From: Arcobacter sp. LA11 | GTDB taxonomy: Bacteria > Campylobacterota > Campylobacteria > Campylobacterales > Arcobacteraceae | Length of the DNA stretch: 64,000 bases | NCBI RefSeq assembly: GCF_001895145.1 | Contig: NZ_BDIR01000010.1 | Coordinates: 1-64,000, forward strand | Direction of reading: 5' to 3' | In this document: piece by piece, positions 52,856 through 62,375 of the stretch | Numbering within the stretch: the stretch's first letter is position 1 | How the letters are laid out: every line of letters begins with the position of its first letter | Program-made: the position numbers and the translations under genes | Notes under the pieces: model-generated | The model's input: the letters and a program-made list of their open reading frames with translations, nothing else | Databases searched by the model: none | What the model was told of the DNA's origin: nothing

Positions 52856-54143
52856 ATAACTTTGATGAGACTATTTCATAAGTTACTTCAATCATCTTAG
52901 ATAGTTGTTCCTTTGTAAAACAATATGGCGGCATAAAATATATTACATTACCTAAAGGTCTTATATAAACCCCTTCTTTTAAGGCTGCTTGGAAAATTTC
53001 TAAGTTAATTCTTCTATTTGATTCATAACCTTGAAGTTCTATTGCACATACCATTCCTCTTTGTCTAACTTCTGTTACATTATCTAAGGCAGTAAATTTT
53101 TTTGTTTGCTCTTTTATAAATTCAATTTTTTCTTGATTTTTTTCTATTATATTTTCATTTTCAAATATATCAAGAACTGCATTTGCAACTGCACAAGCAA
53201 TTGTATTTCCAGTATAAGAGTGTGAATCTAAAAATGATTTACCTTCATTATAATCACAATAAAATGCATTATAAATATCATCTGTAAATAATACAACAGA
53301 TAAAGGCATATAACCACCAGTAATACCCTTTGAAAGACAAAGAAAATCAGGAGAAATTCCAGCTTGTTCATGGGCAAACATTGTTCCAGTCCTTCCAAAA
53401 CCTACTGCAATTTCATCTGCTATTAAAAATACTCCAAATTCATCACAAACATCTCTTAACCTTGCAATATAACTTGGATTATACATTTTCATTGAACCTG
53501 CACACTGAATAAGTGGTTCTATTACTACAGAGTTTACTTTTCCTGCATTTTCTTCTAAAACTCTTCTCATATCATCTATAGCTTCATCTTCATCATAAAG
53601 AGCAGGAGATTTTGCATGTATTGTTTTAATTAAAATATCTTCATAAATATCTTTATACAATCCTGTATCAGAAACAGCAAGGGCTCCCATAGTTTCTCCA
53701 TGATATGAATTTGTTAAAGAAACAAATAAAGGTTTACTTTCACCTTTGTTTTTAAAATATTGAAATGCCATTTTTAAAGATATTTCTATAGCACTTGAAC
53801 CATTATCAGCAAAAAATATTTTTTGTAAAGGTTCAGCAGTCATATTTACTAATCTTCTAGCTAAATCAATAGCTGGCTTATGAGTAAAACCTGCAAAAAT
53901 AACATGCTCTAAATCTTGAAGCTGTTCATTAATTCTTTGGTTAATAAAATCATTACTATGTCCAAAAATATTAACCCACCAAGAACTAATACAATCTAAA
54001 AACTCATTTCCATCAAAATCATATATATATGAACCTTTCCCTTTTTTTACTGGGATTAATGGTAATGTTTCATAATCTTTCATTTGTGAACAAGGATGAA
54101 AAATATGTTTTAAATCCTCATTCATTAATTCTTCATTTGTCAT
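52854..54143 (-). CDS. bioA: Adenosylmethionine-8-amino-7-oxononanoate aminotransferase
   Basis: A 429-aa PLP enzyme of biotin synthesis that aminates KAPA to DAPA using SAM. Class III aminotransferase blocks are clear: LDCISSWWVNIFGHSN, ADNGSSAIEISLKMAFQY (split), SYHGETMGALAVSD, and the PLP Lys in CLSKGITGGYMPLS. The paired Trp in SSWW is characteristic of BioA rather than BioK or other class III enzymes. It follows the YgiQ gene by 14 bases. No other bio gene is seen in the window. Confidence 0.94.
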   Translation of the reverse strand: MTNEELMNEDLKHIFHPCSQMKDYETLPLIPVKKGKGSYIYDFDGNEFLDCISSWWVNIFGHSNDFINQRINEQLQDLEHVIFAGFTHKPAIDLARRLVNMTAEPLQKIFFADNGSSAIEISLKMAFQYFKNKGESKPLFVSLTNSYHGETMGALAVSDTGLYKDIYEDILIKTIHAKSPALYDEDEAIDDMRRVLEENAGKVNSVVIEPLIQCAGSMKMYNPSYIARLRDVCDEFGVFLIADEIAVGFGRTGTMFAHEQAGISPDFLCLSKGITGGYMPLSVVLFTDDIYNAFYCDYNEGKSFLDSHSYTGNTIACAVANAVLDIFENENIIEKNQEKIEFIKEQTKKFTALDNVTEVRQRGMVCAIELQGYESNRRINLEIFQAALKEGVYIRPLGNVIYFMPPYCFTKEQLSKMIEVTYEIVSSKL

Positions 54144-54157
54144 TTTATATTTTCTCC

Positions 54158-55888
54158 TTAACTTTGCATTCCAGCAGAGCTACATTTTCTTCTTTGATGA
54201 TATTTTTTATCAATCACAATACTTTTCTGTTTTTCTTTTCTAGCTCTATCTTTTTCAACAAAGATTTTCTTTCTAGTTACTGGATCCATTTCTGTATAGT
54301 ACATTACTGCTGAATATGTACTAGGTGTTGGTGTAAAAACTTGAGCTTGTTCTGGATTCATTTTTAACTCATGAGTAGTAAACTGTTTTAACTCATGCAT
54401 ATCTCTTTCTTCACATCCAGGGTGTGCGGCAATTAGATAGTAAGTTAAAAACTGTTTTTTCCCAGCTTCTTTATTTAATCTATCATACATCTTTTTAAAC
54501 TCTATAAGTGGTTGCTTCCCAGGTTTTCCCATAAGTTTTAAAACTCTATCTGAAGTATGTTCAGGTGCAACTTTCATTTGTCCAGAAATATGATGATTAA
54601 CTAATTGTTTTAAATAATCATAACCATGTTTTTTATCTGCTGCTATAAAATCATATCTTATTCCAGAAGCCACAAATGCTTTTTTAACTCCAGGAACTTC
54701 TCTTATATCTTTTAATAATTTAAGATGTCTAGAATGGTCAACTTTCATAACTTTACAAAGTCTATCAAAGTCTACACATCTAATATCATCACAAGTTCCC
54801 TTCTTGAGTTTTTTTCCACACTCATAACCATACATATTTGCAGTAGGTCCACCTACATCAGAAATAATTCCTTTAAAATCTTTATACTTAGTAAATTCTT
54901 TGGCTTCTTCTATAATATTTTTTTCACTTCTTGTACGTATTGTTCGCCCTTGGTGTACTCCAATTGCACAAAAGTTACACTCTCCCCAACAGCCATGATG
55001 AGTTTGAACTGAGAATTTTATTGTTTCTAAACATTTAACTTTCCCTTGGGGAACATGATAAGGATGCAATTCCCTTGTATATGGTAAAGAAGCAACTTCA
55101 TCCATCTCTTTTTCATCTAAATAATCACATGGCGGATTTTGAATCATATATCTAGAATCTACTTGTTGGTATATTCCACGTGCCGATATAGGGTCGTTAT
55201 TGTCATAAAAGATATCAAAAAGATCAATATATTTTTCTTTGTCTTCTAAACAATCAGCATGTGAAGGCATTTTGATATACCCCTCTTTTGGCTCTTTAGA
55301 AATATAAGATACTCCACGTACAACTTTTGGATCAGTTCCATCTCTTAAAGCATTTGTAAACTCTTCAATTGCTATTTCACCCATACCATAAATCAAATAA
55401 TCAGCTTTTGCATCAAATAAAACTGGTTTTCTTAGCTTATTACTCCAATAATCATAATGTGTAACTCTTCGTAAACTAGCTTCAATTCCACCTAAAACAA
55501 TAGGAACAGTATCTTTAAAATGTCTTCTAATTAAGTTTGAATAAACAAGTGTAGCTCTATCTGGTCTTTTATCATTTACTCCACCTGGAGTATAATCGTC
55601 TGTATTTCTAAATTTTTTAGTAGCTGTATAGTTTGAGACCATAGAATCAATACTTCCGCCACTAACTCCCCAATAAAGTTTTGGTTCGCCTAGTCTTTTT
55701 ATATCATCAGTTTCGATATCAGGTTGACCTATTATTCCAACTTTATATCCAAATTTTTCTAAAATACGTCCAACAGTTGCAACTCCAATAAATGGAGAAT
55801 CAATATAAGCATCACCACTTACAAGAATAACATCGCACTGTTCCCAACCAAGACTATCCATCTCTTTTTTTGTTGTAGGTAAAAACAT
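54158..55888 (-). CDS. YgiQ-family radical SAM protein
   Basis: A 576-aa protein. N-terminal domain resembles UPF0313 (LPTTKKEMDSLGWEQCDVIL, then PFIGVATVGRILEKFGYKVG). The radical SAM site is HHGCWGECNFCAIGVHQGR (CX3CX2C). A C-terminal DUF3362 region contains PEHTSDRVLKLMGKPG and ends AQVFTPTPSTYSAVMYYTEM, split. The family is widespread and its reaction is unknown. Length is at the low end of the usual 580-750. It is followed by bioA; ZnuA-like and aspS genes precede it on the same strand. Confidence 0.93.
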   Translation of the reverse strand: MFLPTTKKEMDSLGWEQCDVILVSGDAYIDSPFIGVATVGRILEKFGYKVGIIGQPDIETDDIKRLGEPKLYWGVSGGSIDSMVSNYTATKKFRNTDDYTPGGVNDKRPDRATLVYSNLIRRHFKDTVPIVLGGIEASLRRVTHYDYWSNKLRKPVLFDAKADYLIYGMGEIAIEEFTNALRDGTDPKVVRGVSYISKEPKEGYIKMPSHADCLEDKEKYIDLFDIFYDNNDPISARGIYQQVDSRYMIQNPPCDYLDEKEMDEVASLPYTRELHPYHVPQGKVKCLETIKFSVQTHHGCWGECNFCAIGVHQGRTIRTRSEKNIIEEAKEFTKYKDFKGIISDVGGPTANMYGYECGKKLKKGTCDDIRCVDFDRLCKVMKVDHSRHLKLLKDIREVPGVKKAFVASGIRYDFIAADKKHGYDYLKQLVNHHISGQMKVAPEHTSDRVLKLMGKPGKQPLIEFKKMYDRLNKEAGKKQFLTYYLIAAHPGCEERDMHELKQFTTHELKMNPEQAQVFTPTPSTYSAVMYYTEMDPVTRKKIFVEKDRARKEKQKSIVIDKKYHQRRKCSSAGMQS

Positions 55889-55957
55889 TTATCTTCTTTT
55901 ATTTTTTTGTAATTTTGCCAAAAGAAAGTTAACTTAATATATAAAATCTAGATTAGT

Positions 55958-56752
55958 TTATTTCTTTGTAATTTCTCTTGTCAAAAAATATAGATTTGAC
56001 CGCCATTCGTAAGCATTTACATCATGCTCCACGATACTTGCATTTATATGACTAACAAGAGATCTTCCTTGTTCATATGAAGTGCCTTTTTCAATAATAA
56101 GTTTTCTTATATCATGTTTCTTTGCTAACTTTATAACTGAAGAAACTTCTTCTAAAGTTGTGTATCTATTTTCTCTATAATATAAATTTAATCTAAATCT
56201 TTTTGCAAAATAGTGCCAATAAGGTTCATATACAAAGATATTATAAGACTCACTTTTATCTAGTCTTCCTTTTATATATAAAAACATTTCATCAATTTCA
56301 TTTAAAAATGTATTATAGTTTTCAAGAAAGAACTCTTTTCTATGTGATTTAAGTTTTATTAACTCATTTAAAATATTCTTTGATAACTCTCTTACTTTTA
56401 AAGGATCTATCCAAATATAAGGATTTATTTCACCATTTGTAAAATCTTTTTTTATATCTCTTGTTAAATCTTTAATTTTTAGGTGCTTATTTTTTGCTTT
56501 AAGAATATCTATATACTCTTTTTCTCTATCAAGAGCTAAAGTAAAATAAACTTTACTATAAGCAAGAGGCTCAATAATATCTTTATTTTTTTTATCAAAC
56601 TCTTTATATCTATCTTCTACTACATGAATAACAAAATCATTTTTTGTAATCTTTTCAATAAAGTATTTTTGAACAGGAAGAGTTACTGTAATATGTGTTT
56701 TTGAATATAAAAAAGAGATAGAAAGCAATAATAGTGTTAAGATTTTAAACAT
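55958..56752 (-). CDS. ZnuA-like (cluster A-I) binding protein with altered metal site
   Basis: A 264-aa exported protein with a signal peptide (ILTLLLLSISFLYSK). Order of blocks matches ZnuA/TroA: VTLPVQKYFIEKIT, LTRDIKK, INPYIWIDPLKVRELSKNI, FVYEPYWHYFAKRFRL, then TTLEEVSSVIKLAKKHDIRKLIIE. Where metal binders have NPHxW, here it is NPYIW; where they have a His before the YFAKR helix, here it is Glu. At least two usual ligands are therefore lost. No ABC partner genes are near. It may bind something else or act as a chaperone-like sensor. Gap to aspS is 23 bases. Confidence 0.8.
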   Translation of the reverse strand: MFKILTLLLLSISFLYSKTHITVTLPVQKYFIEKITKNDFVIHVVEDRYKEFDKKNKDIIEPLAYSKVYFTLALDREKEYIDILKAKNKHLKIKDLTRDIKKDFTNGEINPYIWIDPLKVRELSKNILNELIKLKSHRKEFFLENYNTFLNEIDEMFLYIKGRLDKSESYNIFVYEPYWHYFAKRFRLNLYYRENRYTTLEEVSSVIKLAKKHDIRKLIIEKGTSYEQGRSLVSHINASIVEHDVNAYEWRSNLYFLTREITKK

Positions 56753-56775
56753 ATTATTACTTTCTACATAAAATA

Positions 56776-58527
56776 CTAAGCTTCTACTTTTCTAATTCTT
56801 AAGCTTAATTCTTTTAATTGCTCAGCATCAACAGCACTTGGTGCAGCTGTTAATAAACATTGAGCTTTTTGAGTTTTAGGGAAAGCAATAACATCTCTAA
56901 TAGAATCTGTTCCTGCTAGTAACATAATCATTCTATCAAGTCCCATTGCAAAACCACCATGAGAAGGTGCTCCATATTGAAGTGCATCAAGTAAGAAACC
57001 AAATTTCTCTCTAGCTTCTTCATCAGAGATTCCCATAAGTTCAAATACTTTTGATTGAATCTCTTCTTTATGAATTCTGATTGAACCACCACCAAGCTCA
57101 GTACCATTTAAAACAATATCATAAGCAATAGATTCAATAGCTTCTAAATCAGATGTATCTTCAAGTGATTTTGGCATTGTAAATGGATGGTGAAGTGCTT
57201 TTGTTCTACCATCTTCAACTTCAAACATTGGAAAATCAACAACCCATAAGAATTCAAATGCATCTGCAGGAATAATATCCATTTGCTCAGCAAGATAAAG
57301 TCTAAATCTACCCATATAATCCCATACAGTTTTCTTATCTCCAGCTCCAAAGAATACAACATCTCCAAGTTCAAGTTCAGTAGTTTTTACAATCTCTTCT
57401 AAATCAGCTTCTGAGAAGAATTTTGTAAGAGGTCCTTTAAGTCCATCTTCTTTCATTTGGAAGTAACCAAGACCTTTAGCTCCAAATTTTCTTACATAAT
57501 CTTCAAAACCTTTCATTTGTCTTTTAGAGAAAATATTATCTCCATTTGGACATTTAAGAGCTTTAATTCTATTGTTCTTTTTATCTTTAGCTATAGAAGC
57601 AAAAATTTCATTTGTTGAGTTTGCAAAAATATCAATAACATCAACAAGTGGCATTTCAAATCTAGTATCTGGTTTATCAGAACCATAAGTTTCCATTGCA
57701 TCCCAGTATCTCATTCTTGGGAAAGTTTCTGGAACTTGCTTACCACATTTAGTAAATACATCATAAATTAATTTTTCAGCTACTTTAATTACATCTTCTT
57801 GGTCACAAAATGACATTTCAACATCTATTTGAGTAAATTCTGGTTGTCTATCAGCTCTTAAATCTTCATCTCTAAAACATTTAGCAATTTGAAAATATTT
57901 ATCAAATCCAGATACCATTAGTAACTGTTTAAATAACTGTGGAGATTGGGGAAGTGCATAAAATTCACCACCATGAACTCTTGAAGGCACAAGATAATCT
58001 CTAGCTCCCTCTGGAGTAGATTTAGTTAAAATTGGAGTTTCAACATCTAAGAAACCTAAATCATCAAGCGTATTTCTTACTTGAATAGCTGCTTTAGATC
58101 TTAATTGGAAAATATCAAACATTTTTTCAGATCTTAACTCTAAAAATCTATTTCTTAATTTAATCTCATCATTTACTTTTTCATCATTCAAATCAAAAGG
58201 CATTGGTTTAGATTTGTTTTCAATTACAAGCTTATCTAAAATAATTTCAATCTTACCAGTAGCTAAATTTGGATTTTCTAATCCTTCACCTCTAGCTCTA
58301 ACTTTTCCAGTTGCAATTAAAACAAATTCATCTCTTACAGTTTCTGCTACTTCTAATGCTTCTTTACAATCAGCTGGATCTGCAACAAGTTGAACAATTC
58401 CACCCTTATCTCTTAAATCTATAAAAATAATTCCACCATGGTCTCTTCTACTATTTACCCAACCAGCAACAGTAACTGTTTCACCAATATTATTTTCGTT
58501 TACGTCTGTACAATAATGCGTTCTCAA
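56776..58527 (-). CDS. aspS: Aspartyl-tRNA synthetase
   Basis: A 583-aa class IIb synthetase with a TTG start, set by GGAG 6 bases before it. N-terminal OB-fold anticodon domain ([20 protein letters not shown], split). Motif 2 is [16 protein letters not shown], and motif 3 is [17 protein letters not shown] bacterial insertion (GAD) domain lies at about 290-420. In related Campylobacterota this enzyme is non-discriminating and also charges tRNA-Asn for GatCAB; this may apply here but cannot be shown by reading. The -10 hexamer TATAAT lies at 58574-58569. Confidence 0.96.
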   Translation of the reverse strand: MRTHYCTDVNENNIGETVTVAGWVNSRRDHGGIIFIDLRDKGGIVQLVADPADCKEALEVAETVRDEFVLIATGKVRARGEGLENPNLATGKIEIILDKLVIENKSKPMPFDLNDEKVNDEIKLRNRFLELRSEKMFDIFQLRSKAAIQVRNTLDDLGFLDVETPILTKSTPEGARDYLVPSRVHGGEFYALPQSPQLFKQLLMVSGFDKYFQIAKCFRDEDLRADRQPEFTQIDVEMSFCDQEDVIKVAEKLIYDVFTKCGKQVPETFPRMRYWDAMETYGSDKPDTRFEMPLVDVIDIFANSTNEIFASIAKDKKNNRIKALKCPNGDNIFSKRQMKGFEDYVRKFGAKGLGYFQMKEDGLKGPLTKFFSEADLEEIVKTTELELGDVVFFGAGDKKTVWDYMGRFRLYLAEQMDIIPADAFEFLWVVDFPMFEVEDGRTKALHHPFTMPKSLEDTSDLEAIESIAYDIVLNGTELGGGSIRIHKEEIQSKVFELMGISDEEAREKFGFLLDALQYGAPSHGGFAMGLDRMIMLLAGTDSIRDVIAFPKTQKAQCLLTAAPSAVDAEQLKELSLRIRKVEA

Positions 58528-58594
58528 ATTTGACTCCGTCTTTTATTCTTTTTTATTAATTATTCGCGATTATATCTAAATGATACTTAATTTT

Positions 58595-59704
58595 TTAATT
58601 TGAAAATACTTCTTCAAAACCATAAGAAGTACTTTTATATAAAGTTGGTTCATAGTTAACTTGATTATCAATTACTTGAGTTCTTATAATTTCTGACTCA
58701 TTGTTATATAAAAGATAATTTACCCCTACTAAAGATGAATAGTCAACCCAATTATATGTAATATCTGAACCTAAAAGTTTTGTATAGTCTTCTATAAAAT
58801 CATCAACTTTCCCAATAGAGTTTGCAATATATAGATTTTTTCTATCCCTTGATTGTGTAAGTTTTACTAATATTGGATTATAATTAATTTGTGTTGATAA
58901 AACTTTTGCTGGATAAATTTCAAAAGCTGTTAACTGAGAAAGAATTATTGCAGATTTTACAGGATAAGTATTTAATAAAATAGTATTTCCTACCATTCTT
59001 TTATCTTTCATAATACTTCTGTAATTATTCTGTTTTCTTTGTATCTCTTTTATAATCCCTGTGTTTGAAAAGGTATTAAAATATATATCTTTTAATTTAT
59101 TTTCTGTATATCCACCTTTTTTATAAAACATTGTATTTCTACCATTTGACAAACTTTGAAGTAAAGCTAATTGGTCTTGATAAGATATACCGCCAAAAAT
59201 AAAATTCTCATTTTCTGTTACTATTTCATTTTTATTAATCAAAGGGAAATATATATTTGCTTGTCTCGATTCTTCTAATGAATTTAAAATATCAAAACCA
59301 TTTTGAGTAAAAAGTGCAATTACTTTTGTAAAACCTTTTTCATTTAAATCAACTAATTCTCTTATGATATTATCTGGATTTTCATCATATGTATCAAATG
59401 TTTGAATTTGAAATGGCTGATCATTATAAATTAAAAAAGCACTAATTGTACTGATTGTACTTTTAGCATATTTCCCTACTATTCTAGAAGGATAAATAAT
59501 AGCAATTCTATTTAAGTTATCATCTTCAATAAGCACTTCTTCAATAATAGGTTCTTGAGGTGTAGGTTCAATAATAACAGGAATTGGTTGAACAATGGGA
59601 TCTTTTGGTTTAACAACAGAATCTTTAGGAACAACAACTTCAGATTTAGGTCCACATCCTACAAAAATAAAAAAAGACAACAAAATTATTAATAGATTTT
59701 TCAA
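58595..59704 (-). CDS. LpoA-like outer-membrane lipoprotein (type I periplasmic-binding fold)
   Basis: A 369-aa lipoprotein. Signal with lipobox FVGCGPKS (Cys17). A proline-rich linker with VVPKDSVVKPKDPIVQPIPV and PTPQEPIIEE follows, about residues 23-60. The remaining part resembles a type I periplasmic-binding fold (RIAIIYPSRIVGKYAKSTIS, IALFTQNGFDIL, TILLNTYPVKSAIILSQL), as in LpoA/YraM proteins that activate penicillin-binding proteins. The true partner is unknown. It overlaps the UDG gene by four bases and lies before aspS. Confidence 0.78.
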   Translation of the reverse strand: MKNLLIILLSFFIFVGCGPKSEVVVPKDSVVKPKDPIVQPIPVIIEPTPQEPIIEEVLIEDDNLNRIAIIYPSRIVGKYAKSTISTISAFLIYNDQPFQIQTFDTYDENPDNIIRELVDLNEKGFTKVIALFTQNGFDILNSLEESRQANIYFPLINKNEIVTENENFIFGGISYQDQLALLQSLSNGRNTMFYKKGGYTENKLKDIYFNTFSNTGIIKEIQRKQNNYRSIMKDKRMVGNTILLNTYPVKSAIILSQLTAFEIYPAKVLSTQINYNPILVKLTQSRDRKNLYIANSIGKVDDFIEDYTKLLGSDITYNWVDYSSLVGVNYLLYNNESEIIRTQVIDNQVNYEPTLYKSTSYGFEEVFSN

Positions 59705-60366
59705 TTTAACTCCAGAATTGATTTTATTTTTAACATATCGTAAAATGCCTCTTTTTTAGAAGATGGATTTCTAAGAAGATAGCTAACGCTATGTGTTGGT
59801 ACGACTTGATATTCTTTAAAATGCATAACTTGTCCTCTTATTTTATTAAAAGAAGTATTATCATTACATAAATATTGATAAGCTTTTTCTCCAAAAGTAA
59901 CTATTAGTTTCGGTTCTACAAGTTCAATTTGTTTGTGTAAATAAGTACTACAACTATTGTAAGCAGAAGCATTTATCCCATTTGAACTTTTACATTTTAC
60001 TAAATTTGTTATGTATACATCCTCTTTTTTTAAAGGTAAAACATTTTCTATCATCTTCACTAATTGTTCACCTGTTTTACCAACATAAAAACTTTTTAAT
60101 TCATCTTCACTTGCAGTTGGTTCATCAGCAATTAGCATTAATGAAGCATTTAAATTTCCTTCTCCAAAAAGTACATTTTTTCTACTCTTTGACAATTCAC
60201 ACAAATAACAATTTTCAACTACATTTTTTAACTCTTCCATATCATTAGGTAAAGAATTACTACTAACTTCTTTATTGGTAAATTTTATCGTTGAATGATA
60301 ATCATAACCAATTGTTTTTAAAAAATTTAATTGATATAAAATTCTATTTTTTACTGCTTTTGTCAT
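59701..60366 (-). CDS. Uracil-DNA glycosylase, family 4-like
   Basis: A 221-aa protein. Four cysteines (CYLCELSK near residue 53; VKCKSSN and NSCSTYL near residues 128-140) suit a 4Fe-4S cluster. GEGNLNASLMLI, YVGKTGEQL, and PTHSVSYLLRNPS match family 4 blocks. Motif A, usually GEAPGxxED, reads ADEPTASED, so its Gly, Glu and Ala positions differ and catalytic strength is uncertain. It removes uracil from DNA if active. Three TTGTAC words lie upstream, shared with the divergent small DNA-binding gene. Confidence 0.83.
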   Translation of the reverse strand: MTKAVKNRILYQLNFLKTIGYDYHSTIKFTNKEVSSNSLPNDMEELKNVVENCYLCELSKSRKNVLFGEGNLNASLMLIADEPTASEDELKSFYVGKTGEQLVKMIENVLPLKKEDVYITNLVKCKSSNGINASAYNSCSTYLHKQIELVEPKLIVTFGEKAYQYLCNDNTSFNKIRGQVMHFKEYQVVPTHSVSYLLRNPSSKKEAFYDMLKIKSILELN

Positions 60367-60370
60367 AAAG

Positions 60371-60467
60371 AATTGTACATAAAAACTACTTTTAAGATTA
60401 TTTGTCCCATTAATTTGTACAAATTTATATCATTATATTGACTTTTGTTCAAAATATTTGTACAATT
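60371..60467. promoter_or_regulatory. Divergent promoter with three TTGTAC elements
   Basis: AATTTGTACAAATT (60412-60425) is a perfect 14-bp palindrome. ATTTGTACAATT (60456-60467) overlaps the -10 of a promoter, TTGACT (60438-60443)-17-TACAAT (60461-60466), for the plus-strand gene. AATTGTACAT (60371-60380) lies next to the UDG start. This is a typical self-repression layout. Confidence 0.65.
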
Positions 60468-60490
60468 ACTTAATTTTTAAAGGAAACATA

Positions 60491-60703
60491 ATGACTGCAC
60501 CTAGTTTTAGAAAATTAGAATCAGATTTAGAAGTGAATAAAACAACTTTACATAACTGGAAGAAGAATAGACCTAAACTTTATGAGTTTATTATTGAATC
60601 ATATAAAGATAGAGAATTATTAAAAAAACATTTAGACTTTATGATTACACAAAAGCAATTTATTGAAAACGAGATAGATTTAACAAAAACTAGAGTATCA
60701 TAA
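60491..60703 (+). CDS. Small helix-turn-helix-like DNA-binding protein
   Basis: A 70-aa protein. The ATG at 60491 follows AAAGGAAACATA. The N-terminal half, FRKLESDLEVNKTTLHNWKKNRPKLYEFI in two parts, has the spacing of a helix-turn-helix, with TTLHNWKK as the recognition helix, as in phage Cro/CI and CRP-like small regulators. The C-terminal half (SYKDRELLKKHLDFMITQKQ and on) is a helical dimerisation region. It is divergent from the UDG gene, with palindromic TTTGTACAA sites over its own -10. A foldable 80-base element follows its stop. Confidence 0.7.
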   Translation: MTAPSFRKLESDLEVNKTTLHNWKKNRPKLYEFIIESYKDRELLKKHLDFMITQKQFIENEIDLTKTRVS

Positions 60704-60707
60704 AAGT

Positions 60708-60787
60708 ATACAAAGTTATGGAGCCAAATAATTAATTCACTTTTTAAAAGCGCGCTGAGTTAGTTATAAAGCTCCATAAGTTTGTAT
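60708..60787 (+). ncRNA. Long-stem structured element after the small regulator gene
   Basis: A 17-bp inverted repeat (60708-60724 with 60771-60787, one G-G mismatch) encloses an inner 10-bp pair: 60729-60738 region TAATTAATTC with GAGTTAGTTA, which pairs throughout only as plus-strand RNA because of two U-G wobbles. A loop with CTTTTTAAAAG and AGCGCGCT lies at the tip. It starts four bases after the stop of the small regulator gene and lies between convergent genes. It could be a terminator, a 3' UTR element or a small RNA. Confidence 0.5.
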
Positions 60788-60796
60788 TACTTCATA

Positions 60797-62053
60797 TTAA
60801 AATACAAGATTAGTATCTAAAACAATTTTATTACGGCCTTCATTTTTTGCTTGATAAAGAAGACTATCAGCTTTTTTTACTGCCTCTGAATAAGAACTAT
60901 AATTTTCTCTAAAAGAGACACCTGCACAAAACTCCACATTAATTTTTACATCACCATAAACAAATCTGTTATTAGTGATAATATTCTTTACTCTTTTTAA
61001 ATAGTTTTCAATTTCTAATTTATTACTATAATGAACTAAAGAGATAAACTCTTCTCCACCATATCTTGATATGATATCTTCAGTACGTGTTAATTTATTT
61101 AAAATTGAAGCAAAAGTAGCAAGTATAGAATCCCCACAATCATGACCATAATTATCATTTATTTTTTTGAAATGGTCTAAATCGTAAAAAATGATTGCAT
61201 AATTAGAATCAAAAATTCTAAAATGTTCTTCAACCCTATCAAGTTCAATGTTATAAGCACGTCTTGTTAGAACACCAGTTAAATAATCAATAGACTTTTC
61301 TTCTTCTGCCTTATTTAAACTGCATTGTAACTCTTCAATCTGTTCATATAAATAATCATTTTGAGTTTGACGACTTATGATATCTTCTCTATTTAATTCT
61401 ATAGTTTTTTCAAATCTTTCCATTACATTTATTAATTTATTTTGTAAATTATTCAAGTCATCTTTCGATGAATTTGAAAGTTCAAGACTATTTATATCAT
61501 TTTTAATATCTACAATTTCTTCTATAGTAATACAATTTTGTTTTAATGTTTTTTTAAAATGATCACCTAAAAATAATATAAGTTTTTTTACATCAGCAGT
61601 TTTTTCATTAAATAATGCCTTATCACTTTTAATTCTACGTGCAGTTAGCTTTCTTAAGTTTCTAATTGTTTCATTATTTATTAAGTGATTTGGCTCATTT
61701 GCTATTTGGCAAGAAACTTCATTTATTTCATTTTTTATTTCGTTATTAATTGAAGGAGAAATGAAATATGAAAAATCTTTTAAAAACTTTTTTATTTCTG
61801 ATTCTGTAATTCTATTGCTTAATATTTTTGCTAAATCTCTAAAAGTAGACAAATCATTTTTTTCAAAAAATCTTTTTTCATCATTACTTAAAGAATCGAT
61901 TATATCGTCATGTTCAACATATTCTTCTAAAATTAAATCTGTTTTTTTTAGTATAGAGTAAAACTCTTTTTCAAAATTCATTGGAGTTGAAATTGTATTA
62001 TTTTTTTCTAAGTTTTTTAGTGTAGTTTCAATTATTTCTGTAATATCTTTCAT
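60797..62053 (-). CDS. Soluble GGDEF diguanylate cyclase
   Basis: A 418-aa cytoplasmic protein with no membrane segment. Residues about 1-250 are helical, with coiled-coil character toward the end (QTQNDYLYEQIEELQCSLNK, split) and no known sensor. The GGDEF domain (about 255-418) has LTRRAYNIEL, AIIFYDLDHFKKINDNYGHD and GGEEF near residue 334, with RTED five residues before it as an inhibitory site. It should make c-di-GMP. It follows the spc operon terminator on the same strand, so it has its own promoter. Confidence 0.91.
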   Translation of the reverse strand: MKDITEIIETTLKNLEKNNTISTPMNFEKEFYSILKKTDLILEEYVEHDDIIDSLSNDEKRFFEKNDLSTFRDLAKILSNRITESEIKKFLKDFSYFISPSINNEIKNEINEVSCQIANEPNHLINNETIRNLRKLTARRIKSDKALFNEKTADVKKLILFLGDHFKKTLKQNCITIEEIVDIKNDINSLELSNSSKDDLNNLQNKLINVMERFEKTIELNREDIISRQTQNDYLYEQIEELQCSLNKAEEEKSIDYLTGVLTRRAYNIELDRVEEHFRIFDSNYAIIFYDLDHFKKINDNYGHDCGDSILATFASILNKLTRTEDIISRYGGEEFISLVHYSNKLEIENYLKRVKNIITNNRFVYGDVKINVEFCAGVSFRENYSSYSEAVKKADSLLYQAKNEGRNKIVLDTNLVF

Positions 62054-62107
62054 ATATATACACTCTTTAAAAGTTATTTTGTGTATTATATCATAAAAAA
62101 AAGAAAG

Positions 62108-62137
62108 AAGAGATAATATATTTTTATATTACCTCTT
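62108..62137 (-). terminator. Intrinsic terminator after infA
   Basis: A 13-bp stem (62137-62125 with 62120-62108, one G-U pair as minus-strand RNA) with a four-base loop is followed on the minus strand by TCTTTCTTTTTTTT (62107-62094 area). It lies 6 bases after the infA stop and closes the operon. Confidence 0.75.
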
Positions 62138-62142
62138 TATAA

Positions 62143-62361
62143 TTATTTATATCTATGAGTAATTCTACCCTTATCAAGTGAGTAAGGAGTAATTTCTACT
62201 TTTACTTTATCACCTGGTAAAATTTTAATGTAGTGCATTCTCATTTTTCCTGAGATATGACATAGTACTACATGACCATTATCTAATTCAACTCTAAACA
62301 TAGCATTTGGTAAAGCTTCAATTACTTTCCCGTCAATTACTATTACATCATCTTTTGCCAC
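62143..62361 (-). CDS. infA: Translation initiation factor IF-1
   Basis: A 72-aa S1/OB-fold protein. The pattern [24 protein letters not shown] (split), [23 protein letters not shown] and the end [22 protein letters not shown] in parts is typical of IF-1. It blocks the ribosomal A site during initiation. Length is exactly that of the family. It is 14 bases after map, and a terminator follows. No rpmJ or rpsM lies downstream, unlike the arrangement in several relatives. Confidence 0.98.
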   Translation of the reverse strand: MAKDDVIVIDGKVIEALPNAMFRVELDNGHVVLCHISGKMRMHYIKILPGDKVKVEITPYSLDKGRITHRYK

Positions 62362-62375
62362 TTTATCTCCTAAGT

